DNA of 64,000 nt from Paenibacillus artemisiicola (GCF_017652985.1 NZ_JAGGDJ010000005.1:248001-312000), one strand, 5' to 3'; counted from the first letter of the stretch, positions 51,564 through 61,035 are shown. The notes: generated by a model from the sequence alone, not told the origin. Numbers and translations: made by a program.

Positions 51564-51617
51564 TTGACAACGGGCGCGCGGTCCGGTAAGCTGTGTATAG
51601 AAAACGGACAATTGTCC
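51564..51617 (+). promoter_or_regulatory. Exporter promoter and TetR operator
   Basis: TTGACA (51564-51569), a 17-bp spacer, TAAGCT (51587-51592). The 12-bp palindrome GGACAATTGTCC (51606-51617) lies over the transcription start region, where a repressor would block the polymerase. Confidence 0.75.
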
Positions 51618-51750
51618 ATTTTTACAAAAAACCGCACGGCGACGAATGACCCGCGCTGCTATCATTTTAACCTCACCTTCGATGTAGGGTCAATGAGCGG
51701 CAGGAAGCGGCGCCGATAGCGGAATCAACGATTCGGGTAGGAGGGTATGC

Positions 51751-53220
51751 ATGTCGGCACAAGCAACATCCGCTGCAAGCACGGAGGAACCGTTTTCCAT
51801 CAAGAAAATATTGGCCCCGCTCGCAGCCATCATCATCGGCATTTTCATGGTCGTCTTGGACGGTACGGCGGTCAACGTCGCCATTCCGGGCTTCATCAAG
51901 GAGTTCGACTCCACGTTCCAGATCGTCGGCTGGACGGTTACGGGCTACGCGCTCGCGCAAGCCGCCGCGATCCCGCTTTCGGGCTGGTTGTCCGACCGGT
52001 TCGGCGCCAAGAAGGTCTTTTTGATTTCCGTCTTTCTGTTCACGTTGGGCTCGCTCTTGTGCGCCCTGTCCACTTCGGTCGAAATGCTGATCACGTTCCG
52101 CGTGCTGCAAGGCCTCGGCGGCGGCATGGTGCTTCCGATCGCGATGGCCTTCACGTACCGACTGAGCCCGCCCGAGAAGGTCGGCCAGGTCATGGGCATG
52201 ATGGGCATTCCGATCCTGCTCGCGCCGGCGCTCGGTCCGGTGCTCGCGGGCTGGCTGATCGAATCCGTCAGCTGGAAATGGCTGTTCCTGATCAACATCC
52301 CGATCGGCATCGTCGGCATCCTGCTCGGCATCCGCACGCTGCCGCGCATCGAGCGCAAGGAAGTCGCCGCGCTCGACCGCTTCGGCTTCATCCTGGCGCC
52401 GCTCGCGTTCGCCGGCCTGTCGTACGGCGTTAGCGAAGGCGCGAACGGCTGGGATTCCGCGAAGACGCTCACGGGCATCATCGTCGGCGCCGTCGCGCTC
52501 ATCCTGTTCGTGATCGCCGAGCTGTCGCGCAAGGAGCCGCTGCTGGAGCTCCGCGTGTTCCGCTCCTCGGACTTCTCGCGCGGCATCGTCGTGCAGTGGA
52601 TCTCGCAAATCGCCTTGTTCGGCACGATGTTCCTCGTGCCGGTGTTCCTGCAGAACGCCCATGGCAAAGGCGCGCTCGACACGGGTCTCATCATGCTGCC
52701 GCAGGCGATCGCGGCCGGCGTGTTCATGCCGATCGGCGGCAAGCTGTTCGATAAGATCGGCGCGCGTCCGCTCGTCTTCGTCGGCATGCTGCTCGTCACG
52801 GTGGCGGCGTTCATCCTGTCCCGCGTCGACGCGGAATCCGGCATGACGATGATCATGGGGCCGCTCGCCCTGCTCGGCGCGGGCATGGGGCTGTCCATGA
52901 TGCCGCTGAACACGCATCTGATGCAGTCGGCGCCGCGCGAGCTCGTCGGCCGCGTGACGTCGCTGACGAACGCGGCGCAGCAGGTCATGACCTCGTTCGC
53001 GGTCGCGGGCCTGTCCACGATTCTCGCGAAGCGGATGGAAGTGCACGCCGCGGCGGCGAAGAGCCAGCTCGACGCTTACTCGCAGTCGTTTGGCGACACG
53101 TTCCTCGTGCTGACGTTCATCGCGGTGTTCGGCGCCGTGCTCGGCCTGATGCTTCGCCGTCCGGCGAAGGTCGAAGGCCAAGAGGGCGCGCAGCCGGAAA
53201 TGATGATGCACGTCGGTTAA
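51751..53220 (+). CDS. DHA2-family MFS multidrug exporter
   Basis: A 489-residue protein with about 14 helices. Hallmarks are the helix-1 motif VVLDGTAVNVAIPGF, GWLSDRFGAKKVF (motif A) and GGGMVLPIAMAFTY. It exports drugs or toxic metabolites with proton antiport and resembles EmrB/LmrB-type pumps. The ATG at 51751 follows GGAGGG. Controlled by the divergent TetR; a terminator follows. Confidence 0.93.
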   Translation: MSAQATSAASTEEPFSIKKILAPLAAIIIGIFMVVLDGTAVNVAIPGFIKEFDSTFQIVGWTVTGYALAQAAAIPLSGWLSDRFGAKKVFLISVFLFTLGSLLCALSTSVEMLITFRVLQGLGGGMVLPIAMAFTYRLSPPEKVGQVMGMMGIPILLAPALGPVLAGWLIESVSWKWLFLINIPIGIVGILLGIRTLPRIERKEVAALDRFGFILAPLAFAGLSYGVSEGANGWDSAKTLTGIIVGAVALILFVIAELSRKEPLLELRVFRSSDFSRGIVVQWISQIALFGTMFLVPVFLQNAHGKGALDTGLIMLPQAIAAGVFMPIGGKLFDKIGARPLVFVGMLLVTVAAFILSRVDAESGMTMIMGPLALLGAGMGLSMMPLNTHLMQSAPRELVGRVTSLTNAAQQVMTSFAVAGLSTILAKRMEVHAAAAKSQLDAYSQSFGDTFLVLTFIAVFGAVLGLMLRRPAKVEGQEGAQPEMMMHVG

Positions 53221-53234
53221 CCGGCGCAACGAAC

Positions 53235-53270
53235 AAAGCCGTGCAGGCTCCATGCCCGCACGGCTTTTTT
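53235..53270 (+). terminator. Intrinsic terminator of the MFS gene
   Basis: A 10-bp stem (AAAGCCGTGC with GCACGGCTTT) and a T-rich end. Confidence 0.88.
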
Positions 53271-53274
53271 GTTT

Positions 53275-53340
53275 GCCTTCCGTCTTTGCCTCTTTGCCTT
53301 CCGTCTTTGCCTCATTGCCTTCCGTCTTCGCCTTCCGTCC
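53275..53340. repeat. 21-bp tandem repeat
   Basis: GCCTTCCGTCTTTGCCTC-type units at 53275 and 53296, then shortened copies at 53317 and 53330. Pyrimidine-rich on the plus strand, in the gap between the exporter terminator and the glutaminase gene. Confidence 0.85.
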
Positions 53341-53395
53341 TTGCCCTGCCCGTGCTCCGGCCGCCGGCGGCCTTGCGTATTCGCGCGGCGCCGCT

Positions 53396-54331
53396 TTAGA
53401 ACATCGACCAATCCAGTTCCGCGGCCATCGTCTCCAGCAGATGGACGCCGGCCGTGCTGTTGCCCTTCGCGCCGAGCGCGGGACCGACGACGCCGATGCC
53501 GAAGCGTCCGGGCACGAGCGCGAGAATGCCGCCGGACACGCCGCTCTTGGCCGGGATGCCGACCTGGATCGCGAACTCCCCGGAGGCGTTGTACATGCCG
53601 CACATGAGCATGAACGCTTTGGCGATCTGCACGTACCGGCGCGGCACGAGCCGCCGCCCGCTGACGGGGTCGACCCCGCCGAGCGCGAGCACGAGCGCCA
53701 TCCGCGCGAGCTGCCCGCAGTCGACCTCGATCGCGCAGTGGCGGAAGTACGCCCCGAGTACGTCCTCGACGTCGACATCGTCGCCGAGCACCTCGTTGTC
53801 CTTCAGAAAATACGCCAGCGACCGGTTGCGGTGGGCCGTCGCGGATTCCGAGCGGTACACGTCGAGGTTGACGTCCAGGCGCGCGCCGCCGGCCGCCTCG
53901 CCGAAGAAGGCAAGGATGCGCGCCGTCTTGGCCGCGGGCGTATCGCCGCGGATGAGGGAGGTCACCGCGATGGCGCCGGCGTTGATCAGCGGGTTGAACG
54001 GCTTGCCCGGCTCCACGAGCTCCAGCTTCAGCATGGAATTGAAATCGTCGCCCGTCGGCTCCTTGCCGACCTTCGCGAACACGCCTTCCTCGCCGTTGTC
54101 CATGAGCGCGAGCAGCAGCGTGAATACCTTCGAGATGCTCTGCATCGTAAAGCGCAGCTCCGCATCGCCCGCGGAGACGGTCTGGCCGTCGGCCGCCATG
54201 ACCGTAACGCCGAGCGCTTCCCTCGGCGCTTTGGCGAGCTCCGGTATATAAGAAGCCACGTCTCCCTCGCGGGCTTTCGCCCGGCTTGCCTCCACCCAGC
54301 CCGGGAGCTTGGCGCGCAGTTCGTCCAGCAT
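53396..54331 (-). CDS. glsA: Glutaminase A
   Basis: A 311-residue serine-dependent beta-lactamase-like glutaminase that converts glutamine to glutamate and ammonia. The catalytic Ser-x-x-Lys is in MQSISKVF (about residue 65). Further family segments are GKEPTGDDFNSM, PFNPLINAGAIA, CGMYNASGEFA and PAKSGVSGGILA. Length is typical. A GAAGG ribosome site lies before the ATG. Monocistronic, divergent from the TPR protein gene. Confidence 0.95.
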   Translation of the reverse strand: MLDELRAKLPGWVEASRAKAREGDVASYIPELAKAPREALGVTVMAADGQTVSAGDAELRFTMQSISKVFTLLLALMDNGEEGVFAKVGKEPTGDDFNSMLKLELVEPGKPFNPLINAGAIAVTSLIRGDTPAAKTARILAFFGEAAGGARLDVNLDVYRSESATAHRNRSLAYFLKDNEVLGDDVDVEDVLGAYFRHCAIEVDCGQLARMALVLALGGVDPVSGRRLVPRRYVQIAKAFMLMCGMYNASGEFAIQVGIPAKSGVSGGILALVPGRFGIGVVGPALGAKGNSTAGVHLLETMAAELDWSMF

Positions 54332-54484
54332 CGAGATCGCCTTCTTTCGGTATGATTGCCGTTGCTTGCTTCCAGTGTACGGCCGGCAGGGCGGACGCGC
54401 AAGACCGCAAAGGCGCTATCCGGGACCGGGCTAATCGTGTACAATTATGGCAGGTTTACCATTCTTTATTGCGGCAGGTGGCAC

Positions 54485-55159
54485 ATGGTCAAAGTATTGT
54501 TGATCTTATTTTTAGCGCGATTGCTCGGGATTCCGTTCTTGGGGATCATCATCTTGCTGGTCGTGCTGTACGCGGTCGAGCGCCGGTTCCTCGGCCTGAC
54601 GCCGAGCATCGTACGGCCGCTTCGCCGTTTCGGGACGATCCGCCGGCTGCGGCAGCAAATCGCGATGAATCCGAACGACATTCCCGCCAAGCACGAGCTG
54701 GCGCGGCTGCTCGTCGAACGGAAGCGGTACGCGGAAGCGAAGTCCTGGCTCATGCCGCTGCAGGATCCGCTGGACAACTCCGCGGAATTTTGGGACGATC
54801 TCGGCGCCAGCCTCGCGCCGCTGGGCGAGACGGACGCGGCCGAAGCGGCCTTGCGCAACGCGCTGTCCATCAACCCGCGGGTGAAGTACGGCGCGCCGTA
54901 CCTGCGGCTCGCGTCCCTGTACGCGAAGAAGGATCCGCAGAAGGCGATCGGCTGCCTGCAGGAGTTCCGCGGCATCCATTCGTCTTCCATCGAGGCGTAT
55001 TACCGGCTCGCGGGCCTCTATGCGGAGCTCGGCCGGAAGGACGAAGCGAAGCGGATGCTCGCCGAATGCGGCGCGATCTACCGTTCGCTGCCCCGCTACA
55101 AGAAGCGCCAGGAGCGCAGGTGGGCGGTGCTCGCGTGGTTCAAGCGCATGCGCGGCTAA
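54485..55159 (+). CDS. Membrane-anchored TPR protein
   Basis: A 224-residue protein: two closely spaced N-terminal hydrophobic segments (residues 3-30, ILFLARLLGIPFLGIIILLVV), then a basic region and about four tetratricopeptide-like helical pairs (AKHELARLLVERKRYAEAKSWL, AYYRLAGLYAELGRKDEAKRML). I chose the ATG at 54485 after AGGTGG. TPR domains mediate protein contacts, so it may be a membrane scaffold. The partner is unknown. Confidence 0.8.
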   Translation: MVKVLLILFLARLLGIPFLGIIILLVVLYAVERRFLGLTPSIVRPLRRFGTIRRLRQQIAMNPNDIPAKHELARLLVERKRYAEAKSWLMPLQDPLDNSAEFWDDLGASLAPLGETDAAEAALRNALSINPRVKYGAPYLRLASLYAKKDPQKAIGCLQEFRGIHSSSIEAYYRLAGLYAELGRKDEAKRMLAECGAIYRSLPRYKKRQERRWAVLAWFKRMRG

Positions 55160-55354
55160 TCGTACGCGCGAGCGTTTGATCGGAATCTTTCACCGCTTCG
55201 GAAAAATATGCGCGTAGTGCATCATTATTCCAGGTAAGTTTATTTCTCACATTGTCACTCTGTTCGAAATCCGTCATAATGGGAAGCGCCTGGCATCATC
55301 GCGCTCATCCGCGACGCCGCAGAAAATACAGGTTTTGATCGGAGAGTACGGGGA

Positions 55355-57103
55355 ATGCGTCGTAATGCTTGGCTATTGGTAATCATCATGATCGTGGCGC
55401 TGCTCGGCGCGAACAACACCGTGTATTATTTCACGACGAAACAATCGCTGGAAGACGGGCTGCAGCATGAACTCGATTCCGTCGCGAAGCAGATCGGCAT
55501 CTCGATCGAGACGTCCCGCAGCGGCGCGGAACTGTACCAGGCGGAGATCGGCCGGGAGCTGCGGGCCGCCTCCATCGCGGCGCAGTACGCGCTCGATCCC
55601 GACGTCGAGAAGGTCTCGAACGACCAGCTCGCGGAGCTGGCGAAGAAGCTCGACCTGGTCGACATCACCCTGCTGAAGCGGACGGCCGACAACATCGTGC
55701 TCTATAAATCCTCGGATCCGAAGGAGCTGGGCTACGAGACCGACGGCTGGGATCCGTGGTACAAGGCGTTCAACCAGCTGTTCGACGACAAGAAGGTGAC
55801 GATCGGCTGGGGGCAGACGCTGACGAACTTCTGGACGGGACCGTTCGAATTCTCGACGACGTCCACCGACCAAATACATAAATGGGGCTACTACTTCGAC
55901 GGCTCCACGAACTATATGACGGACCCGTACATCAGCTACCAGAGCCGGCAGCTCGGCTACGACGCGGCGACGGGCGTCGGCAAGCTGATCGCGGACACGC
56001 TGGAAGCCAATTCGTGGCTGAAGGAGATCGCGGTCATCAATCCGGCGACGTTCCCGGACGGCAAGAATCGGACCGTCACGGACAACGGGGAGACGCTGGA
56101 CCACCGGACGCAAAATCCGATTATCGAAGGCGCGTACACGTTCAAGGACAAGCGCGACGCCGCGAACGTGAAGACCGCGAACGAGAAGGACGCCAAGGTG
56201 TACCAGGACGCGTCCGTCGGCGGCGAGCGCGTCATCAAGCTGTTCATCCCGGTGGACGTCGACACGAAGGTGGCCAGCATGCTCGACGGCGACGGGAAGC
56301 CGATCCCGCGGTACGTGCTGTCGCTCGTGGCGGATTACGGCACGATTCAGGACACGCTGGACAAGCAGTTCCGGAACATCGGCATCATCATGGCCAGCGC
56401 GTCGGCGGTCAGCCTCGCGCTCTTGTACGGCGTCGTCACGGCGTACCGGAAGTCGCAGGACAAGCTGGCGCGCCGGGCGCAGGAGACGTACCTGGACGAG
56501 ATCAACGGCATGTTCCAGTCGATCCGTTCGCAGCGCCACGACTTCATGAACCACGTGCAGACGATCCGCTCGCTCGCGGAGCTCGGGAAGACGGCGGAGC
56601 TGCGGGCGTACACCGCGGAACTGACGGGCGAGATCCATCAGATGAACGACATCATCAACATCGGCAATCCCGCGATCGCGGCGCTCGTCCGCTCCAAGAT
56701 GCTGCAGGCGGAGATGCTCAAGATCGATTTCGCGACGGAATTCGGCGGCACGCAGCAGCCGGAGCTCGGCATGAAATCGCTCGATATGACGCGCTTGTTC
56801 GGGAATCTCATCGACAACGCGTTCGACGAAGTCATGAAGTACGGGGAAGGCAGCCGCGTCGTCCGGGTCTCGGGAAGCCAGCGCGACGGGTACTTCCAAT
56901 GCGAGATCAGCAATACGTGCCTCCATGCCGGGGAGCTGCGGGACAAGCCGCTCTTCAAGCCGGGCTACACGTCCAAGGGGGAAGGCCATTCCGGCCTCGG
57001 CCTGCATATCGTGAAGTCCCTCGTCGACAAGTACAAGGGCGATATCGCCCTGGCCCTCGACGAGCCGGATACCGTGACGTTCATCATTAAAATTCCGTCC
57101 TGA
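55355..57103 (+). CDS. Sensor histidine kinase with a Spo0B/CitA-type dimerisation helix
   Basis: A 582-residue kinase: an N-terminal helix, an extracellular sensor of about 320 residues, a second helix (about 345-365), then the phosphoacceptor helix RSQRHDFMNHVQTIRSLAELGK and an HATPase domain (NLIDNAFDEVMKYG, GHSGLGLHIVKSLV). The R-H-D-x-x-N-H pattern is that of Spo0B/CitA/DcuS-type kinases. No response-regulator gene is adjacent. The large extracellular domain suggests sensing of a soluble ligand. A terminator follows. Confidence 0.9.
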   Translation: MRRNAWLLVIIMIVALLGANNTVYYFTTKQSLEDGLQHELDSVAKQIGISIETSRSGAELYQAEIGRELRAASIAAQYALDPDVEKVSNDQLAELAKKLDLVDITLLKRTADNIVLYKSSDPKELGYETDGWDPWYKAFNQLFDDKKVTIGWGQTLTNFWTGPFEFSTTSTDQIHKWGYYFDGSTNYMTDPYISYQSRQLGYDAATGVGKLIADTLEANSWLKEIAVINPATFPDGKNRTVTDNGETLDHRTQNPIIEGAYTFKDKRDAANVKTANEKDAKVYQDASVGGERVIKLFIPVDVDTKVASMLDGDGKPIPRYVLSLVADYGTIQDTLDKQFRNIGIIMASASAVSLALLYGVVTAYRKSQDKLARRAQETYLDEINGMFQSIRSQRHDFMNHVQTIRSLAELGKTAELRAYTAELTGEIHQMNDIINIGNPAIAALVRSKMLQAEMLKIDFATEFGGTQQPELGMKSLDMTRLFGNLIDNAFDEVMKYGEGSRVVRVSGSQRDGYFQCEISNTCLHAGELRDKPLFKPGYTSKGEGHSGLGLHIVKSLVDKYKGDIALALDEPDTVTFIIKIPS

Positions 57104-57158
57104 TCCGCCGGTAGACGGCCGCGGGGAGCTTGGACTCATACGTGCGTTTTATCCGGGA

Positions 57159-57204
57159 GCAGCCCGGCAGCCATCGCGAATGGCCGCCGGGCCGCTTCTT
57201 TTTT
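57159..57204 (+). terminator. Intrinsic terminator of the sensor kinase gene
   Basis: A long stem with three symmetrical mismatches (GC, GCCCGGC, GCCAT paired with ATGGC, GCCGGGC, GC), loop CGCGA, then TTCTTTTTT. Confidence 0.9.
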
Positions 57205-57393
57205 ATGTCCGGTTGCGGCGAACGCCGCGCCTTTTGCGATCCGGCCCGTCCGCCTTGCCGGCCGTACGGACGTCTTCTAGTACATCTATCTGCCGCCGGC
57301 AGCCGCCTAGCAACAAGCGCGAGAGTCATGAATAGGGTGTAAGGGTGTATCGGGCAATTCGGAGAATCGAATTCGAACGCAAAGGAGAATCGT

Positions 57394-58128
57394 ATGCCGC
57401 GTTATGTAGCAAGCAAATGGAGAAAGACGGCCGTGCTGCTGGGCAGCGCGCCGCTGGCCGGGCACGTGCCGGATACGGCGAAGATGACGGCGGCCGCCCT
57501 GCAGGACCGGTTGAACCGCTACGGGATGGTGTACGTGAAGCCGGACCGCGGCATGCACGGCAACGGCGTGATGCGGGTCGAACGCGCCGGCGACGGCTAC
57601 CGCTACCAGGCCGGCAAGCGGATTCGGAGATTCGCCCGGTTCGGCGCGCTGTACGGCTCGCTCAAGGCGAGAACCCGCGGCAGGCGGTATCTCGTTCAGA
57701 AGGGCATTCACCTCCTCGAATACGACGGACGCAAGTTCGATCTGCGGGTCATGGCGCAGCTGAGTCCTTCGAAGAAGTGGGAGACGACGGGCATCATCGG
57801 CAGGGTTGCCGCCAAAAACAAGATCGTGACCAACTTCCACGGCGGCGGCAAAATCGTAACCGCGGAAACGCTGCTGCGCGCGCATGCGGCGCAGCCGGCC
57901 GCGAAGCTGCAGGCGCTGGCGAAGCTGGGCGCGCAGGCGGGAGCGGCCATGCAGCGGGCGTTCCCGGGCGTCAGCGTGATCGGCCTCGATATCGCGCTCG
58001 ACCGCGCGCTGCGTCCGTACATCCTGGAAGTCAACACGGCGCCGGATCCTTACATCTTCAGGAAGCATCCCGATCCGCGGGTATTCCGGAAGATCATGCG
58101 GTACGCCCGGGCAAACGCCAAGCGGTAA
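57394..58128 (+). CDS. YheC/YheD-type endospore coat-associated ATP-grasp protein
   Basis: A 244-residue ATP-grasp protein of the family found in spore coats of Bacillus and relatives. Nucleotide-binding and metal segments are visible: YVKPDRGMHGNGVMRV, RYLVQKGIHLLEYDGRKFDLRVM and the closing ILEVNTAPDP. It would ligate a carboxylate to an amine on an unknown substrate. Shorter than most YheC/YheD proteins. The ATG follows AAAGGAG. Convergent with the glycosyltransferase operon, with only 15 bp between stop codons. Confidence 0.88.
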   Translation: MPRYVASKWRKTAVLLGSAPLAGHVPDTAKMTAAALQDRLNRYGMVYVKPDRGMHGNGVMRVERAGDGYRYQAGKRIRRFARFGALYGSLKARTRGRRYLVQKGIHLLEYDGRKFDLRVMAQLSPSKKWETTGIIGRVAAKNKIVTNFHGGGKIVTAETLLRAHAAQPAAKLQALAKLGAQAGAAMQRAFPGVSVIGLDIALDRALRPYILEVNTAPDPYIFRKHPDPRVFRKIMRYARANAKR

Positions 58129-58143
58129 CGGCCGTCCGGGGCG

Positions 58144-59112
58144 TCAAGGACGCCGCCGCATAGACAGCGCATGGCCGAAAGGGGCAAGCGCGCCCTTCGC
58201 TTGGTCAATCCCCGCGCCGTTCATCGTGCCGCCCGCCGCGCTCTTCCCCGCGCCGATCGGCAGGCCGTTCGCGAAGCCGTTCCATGCGCCGCCGCCATAC
58301 GCCAGGCCGGCACCGGCCGGACCGCTCCAAGCCTGCGCGCCGTCCGCTTGCCCCGCGCCGTCCGGACGAAGCGCCTCCGGCAGCGGCAGCTGGTCGAGCG
58401 ACCGCTCCACGTAGGGCTTGAAATCGGCGGTGCGGACGATTTTCGCGCCTTTGGAGGCGAGCAGGCGCTGCTCCGACACCTGCCACGTATGCGATTTCCG
58501 GTTGGGGCGGCGGTACGCGGCGAAGTTGTAGGAGGAGCTCGTGAACACCTTGTAGCCGTTCTTCAGGCAGGCGTTGACGAAGCGGACGTCCGATCCCGCG
58601 GCGACCTTCGCCGAGAAGGCGACCTTCTTGAACACCCGCTTGCGGAACATGATGGTGGCCCCGGCGATGCGCCTGCACCGGCCGTACGGCTTGACGGTCG
58701 TTCGGCGCAGCAGCAGCAAGGAGCGGTGCGGGAAGAAAAAGTAGCAGGAGCGCTTGCCGACGACGTCCGCCTTCTTCTTGGCGAACAGCAGCATGGCTTC
58801 GTCCAGGTAACGGGGCGCGTAGTAATCGTCGTCGTCGAACTTGGCGACATAGGGGTAGCGGGCGCGGGCGACCGCGTAATTCAAGCAGGCGCCGAGGTTG
58901 CGGCTCCCGTCGACGCGGAACACCCGGACGCCGCCGTAGCGGGCGGCCAGCTCCCTATAGGGGCGCAGAGCGATGCCGTTGTCGTTGACGATGACGATCA
59001 GCTCTTTGACGGGCCAGAGCTGGCGTTCGAAGTTATCGAAAATATCCTGCATGTGCTTCGTCCGAATGGTGGAGGTCACGATCGTAACCCCCGCGGTCCG
59101 GTTCGCGGCCAT
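58144..59112 (-). CDS. Family 2 glycosyltransferase with Gly/Ala-rich tail
   Basis: A 322-residue GT-A fold glycosyltransferase. The nucleotide-sugar region has the acidic KFDDDDYYAPRY (about residue 90), and a basic RRPNRKSHTWQ follows. The last 75 residues are a Gly/Ala/Pro-rich, low-complexity tail absent from the paralogue upstream. The ATG at 59112 follows AGGAGG. Third gene of a three-gene operon. It probably acts in spore or cell-surface glycan synthesis, inferred from its neighbours. Confidence 0.88.
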   Translation of the reverse strand: MAANRTAGVTIVTSTIRTKHMQDIFDNFERQLWPVKELIVIVNDNGIALRPYRELAARYGGVRVFRVDGSRNLGACLNYAVARARYPYVAKFDDDDYYAPRYLDEAMLLFAKKKADVVGKRSCYFFFPHRSLLLLRRTTVKPYGRCRRIAGATIMFRKRVFKKVAFSAKVAAGSDVRFVNACLKNGYKVFTSSSYNFAAYRRPNRKSHTWQVSEQRLLASKGAKIVRTADFKPYVERSLDQLPLPEALRPDGAGQADGAQAWSGPAGAGLAYGGGAWNGFANGLPIGAGKSAAGGTMNGAGIDQAKGALAPFGHALSMRRRP

Positions 59113-59189
59113 AGCTTCGCCTCCTCTTGGACGAATCAAGGTCAACCGGCCGGCGGTTGACCTTGCGCGCGTTCTCTCGCCTCCCGGCG

Positions 59190-59879
59190 TTAATTGACGT
59201 ACCGGCGGAAATTCGTCGTCCGGCGCACGAACCTGCAGTGCCGCATGTACCGGCGCGTGCTCTTTTTCTGCGTATGGCTGTTCCAGTTTTTCCGGCGGAC
59301 GCAGACATAGTGCCGCTTGGAGACGGAGAAGACGCGGTAGCCCCGGCCGATGCAGCGCGAGAGCCAGCTGGAATCCGTGCCGACCTTCCGGTAGGCGGGG
59401 AATTTGACCCGGCGCCAGACCGATTTGCGGAACACGAGCGTGCCGCCTTTGACGTTGCGCTTGTACTTCCATTCGCCTCCCCGGCGGAACACCATCAGCG
59501 TCTTCTTGGCGTTGAAGTAGAGGTAGGCGGTGTGCTTGCCGACGATGGCCGCCCGGCCGTGCTTGATCGCGCGCGCGGCTTCCCGCAGAAACTTGGGGCC
59601 GTAGTAATCGTCGTCGTCGAACTTGGCGATGAGGCCGTTGTCGGCTTTATTGATGGCATAGTTCAAGCACCTGCCGAGCCGGTACTGCTGGGGAAGCTGG
59701 TACACGGTGACTTCGCCCTCGGGGTATTGGCTCGCCCGCTCCTTGTAGACCTCGATGTCCATGCTGTCGTTGTTCAGGACGATGATCATTTTCTTGTTCT
59801 TCCAGAGCTGGCGGTCGTAATTCTCGAACACGTTGTCGATGAAGGCGGATCTCATCGTGCACGCGATCACGGTAACCAT
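59190..59879 (-). CDS. Family 2 glycosyltransferase
   Basis: A 229-residue protein paralogous to the downstream one: VTVIACTMRSAFIDNVFENYDRQ at the start and KFDDDDYYGP as the metal/nucleotide-sugar motif. The C-terminus is very rich in Arg, Lys and Trp (RRKNWNSHTQKKSTRRYMRH), suiting contact with acidic glycan or spore surface. Its ATG abuts the TAG of the GT4 gene, so the two are cotranslated. Confidence 0.88.
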   Translation of the reverse strand: MVTVIACTMRSAFIDNVFENYDRQLWKNKKMIIVLNNDSMDIEVYKERASQYPEGEVTVYQLPQQYRLGRCLNYAINKADNGLIAKFDDDDYYGPKFLREAARAIKHGRAAIVGKHTAYLYFNAKKTLMVFRRGGEWKYKRNVKGGTLVFRKSVWRRVKFPAYRKVGTDSSWLSRCIGRGYRVFSVSKRHYVCVRRKNWNSHTQKKSTRRYMRHCRFVRRTTNFRRYVN

Positions 59880-60905
59880 CTAATCCTCATCTCCGTTCGA
59901 CATAGATTGAAGCTTCGATTTGCGCCGGTTCCACAGCGTGTTTTGCTTGATCTTGTACAGCTTCTTGTTGATGACCCGGCGATACAGCTTCAGGAACGCG
60001 TCCGTCATGTTGCGGTCCGAGTAGCGGGTCCGGGCGTACCGCCGAAGCGCGCGGGCGCTGGGCAGCCGCTTGCGGTTGCGGACCTTCGCCGCCATGCCGG
60101 TCGTCGTGTCGCACACGAGCCGCGGCACGCCGCGCAGCACCTCGGGGACGGCGCCGCGGCGGAAGCCGAGCACGGGCGTGCCGCTCGCCATCGCTTCGAC
60201 GAGGACGAGCCCGAACGGCTCATCCCAGGTCGAGGTGAACAGGACGCAGTGCGCGTTGGCCAGCAGCGCGCGCTTGCGGTCGCCGCCTACGGCGCCGACG
60301 TAGCGGATTTTTTTGCCCAGATGCGGCTTGATCTTGGCGTTGTAGTACTTCCTGTCGTTCAGCGTGCCGGCGATGATGAGCTTGCGGCCCGTCTTCTTGG
60401 CCACCTTGATGGCCAGGTGAACGCCTTTCTCCTTGATCAGCCGGCCGAGGAAGAGCAAGTATTTTTGCTTCTTCTTCTTGAACGTGTAATCGTCCATGCT
60501 CATGCCGTTGTAGACGGCGTAGCCTTTTCCCCTGCCGTACTTCCGCAAAATGAATTTGCTCACGTAGACCCGGATCTGCACGCTCGACTTGATTCGCTTG
60601 GAATGGGACTGGCAGATGGTGGGGATCGGCGGATTCGCCTTGGCGACGATGCCGTAATGGTCGTGGATGATGTCGATATCCGGCGGCATGTTCTTGATGA
60701 TGAAGTCCAGCTGCGCGGTCTGATCGTCCGATTCGTATTCGAACGTTTGCGTCGCGTTCGACGTCGAGCCCTTCTTGGCGAACAGGAACACCTCGTGCCC
60801 CCGTCTGACCAGCTCCTCCGTCAAATAATGCACGTCGCGCTGCGTACCCCCGTAATCCTTCGGCGGGACAGGTATCGTGTTCGTCGAAATTTGCGCAATT
60901 CTCAA
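59880..60905 (-). CDS. Family 4 glycosyltransferase (GT-B fold)
   Basis: A 341-residue GT4 enzyme. The N-terminal acceptor domain has PPKDYGGTQRDVHYLTEEL. The C-terminal donor domain has LLFLGRLIKEKGVHLAIKVA and the GT4 signature FTSTWDEPFGLVLVEAMASGTPVLG with the catalytic E-x7-E. The start is TTG at 60905 with AAGGAG and GAGGG upstream. First gene of the operon. A sigma-K-like -10 box lies about 50 bp upstream. Confidence 0.9.
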   Translation of the reverse strand: MRIAQISTNTIPVPPKDYGGTQRDVHYLTEELVRRGHEVFLFAKKGSTSNATQTFEYESDDQTAQLDFIIKNMPPDIDIIHDHYGIVAKANPPIPTICQSHSKRIKSSVQIRVYVSKFILRKYGRGKGYAVYNGMSMDDYTFKKKKQKYLLFLGRLIKEKGVHLAIKVAKKTGRKLIIAGTLNDRKYYNAKIKPHLGKKIRYVGAVGGDRKRALLANAHCVLFTSTWDEPFGLVLVEAMASGTPVLGFRRGAVPEVLRGVPRLVCDTTTGMAAKVRNRKRLPSARALRRYARTRYSDRNMTDAFLKLYRRVINKKLYKIKQNTLWNRRKSKLQSMSNGDED

Positions 60906-60951
60906 GTGTCCCTCAGCTCCTTAGGTCGATGTCTGCCATGGGCATTCACTG

Positions 60952-60960
60952 TAGGATATG
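60952..60960 (-). promoter_or_regulatory. Sigma-K-like -10 box of the glycosyltransferase operon
   Basis: Minus strand CATATCCTA fits CATAnnnTA, about 50 bp before the GT4 start. The matching -35 position reads GCCC rather than mACm, so the site is less certain than those at 49719 and 61036. Confidence 0.45.
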
Positions 60961-61035
60961 AGCGGACTTCCGAGCGGGGCACGGCGCATTCATCAAATTC
61001 GGCGGCATTATCGGCTGCGCGAAGACTTGGCCTAT

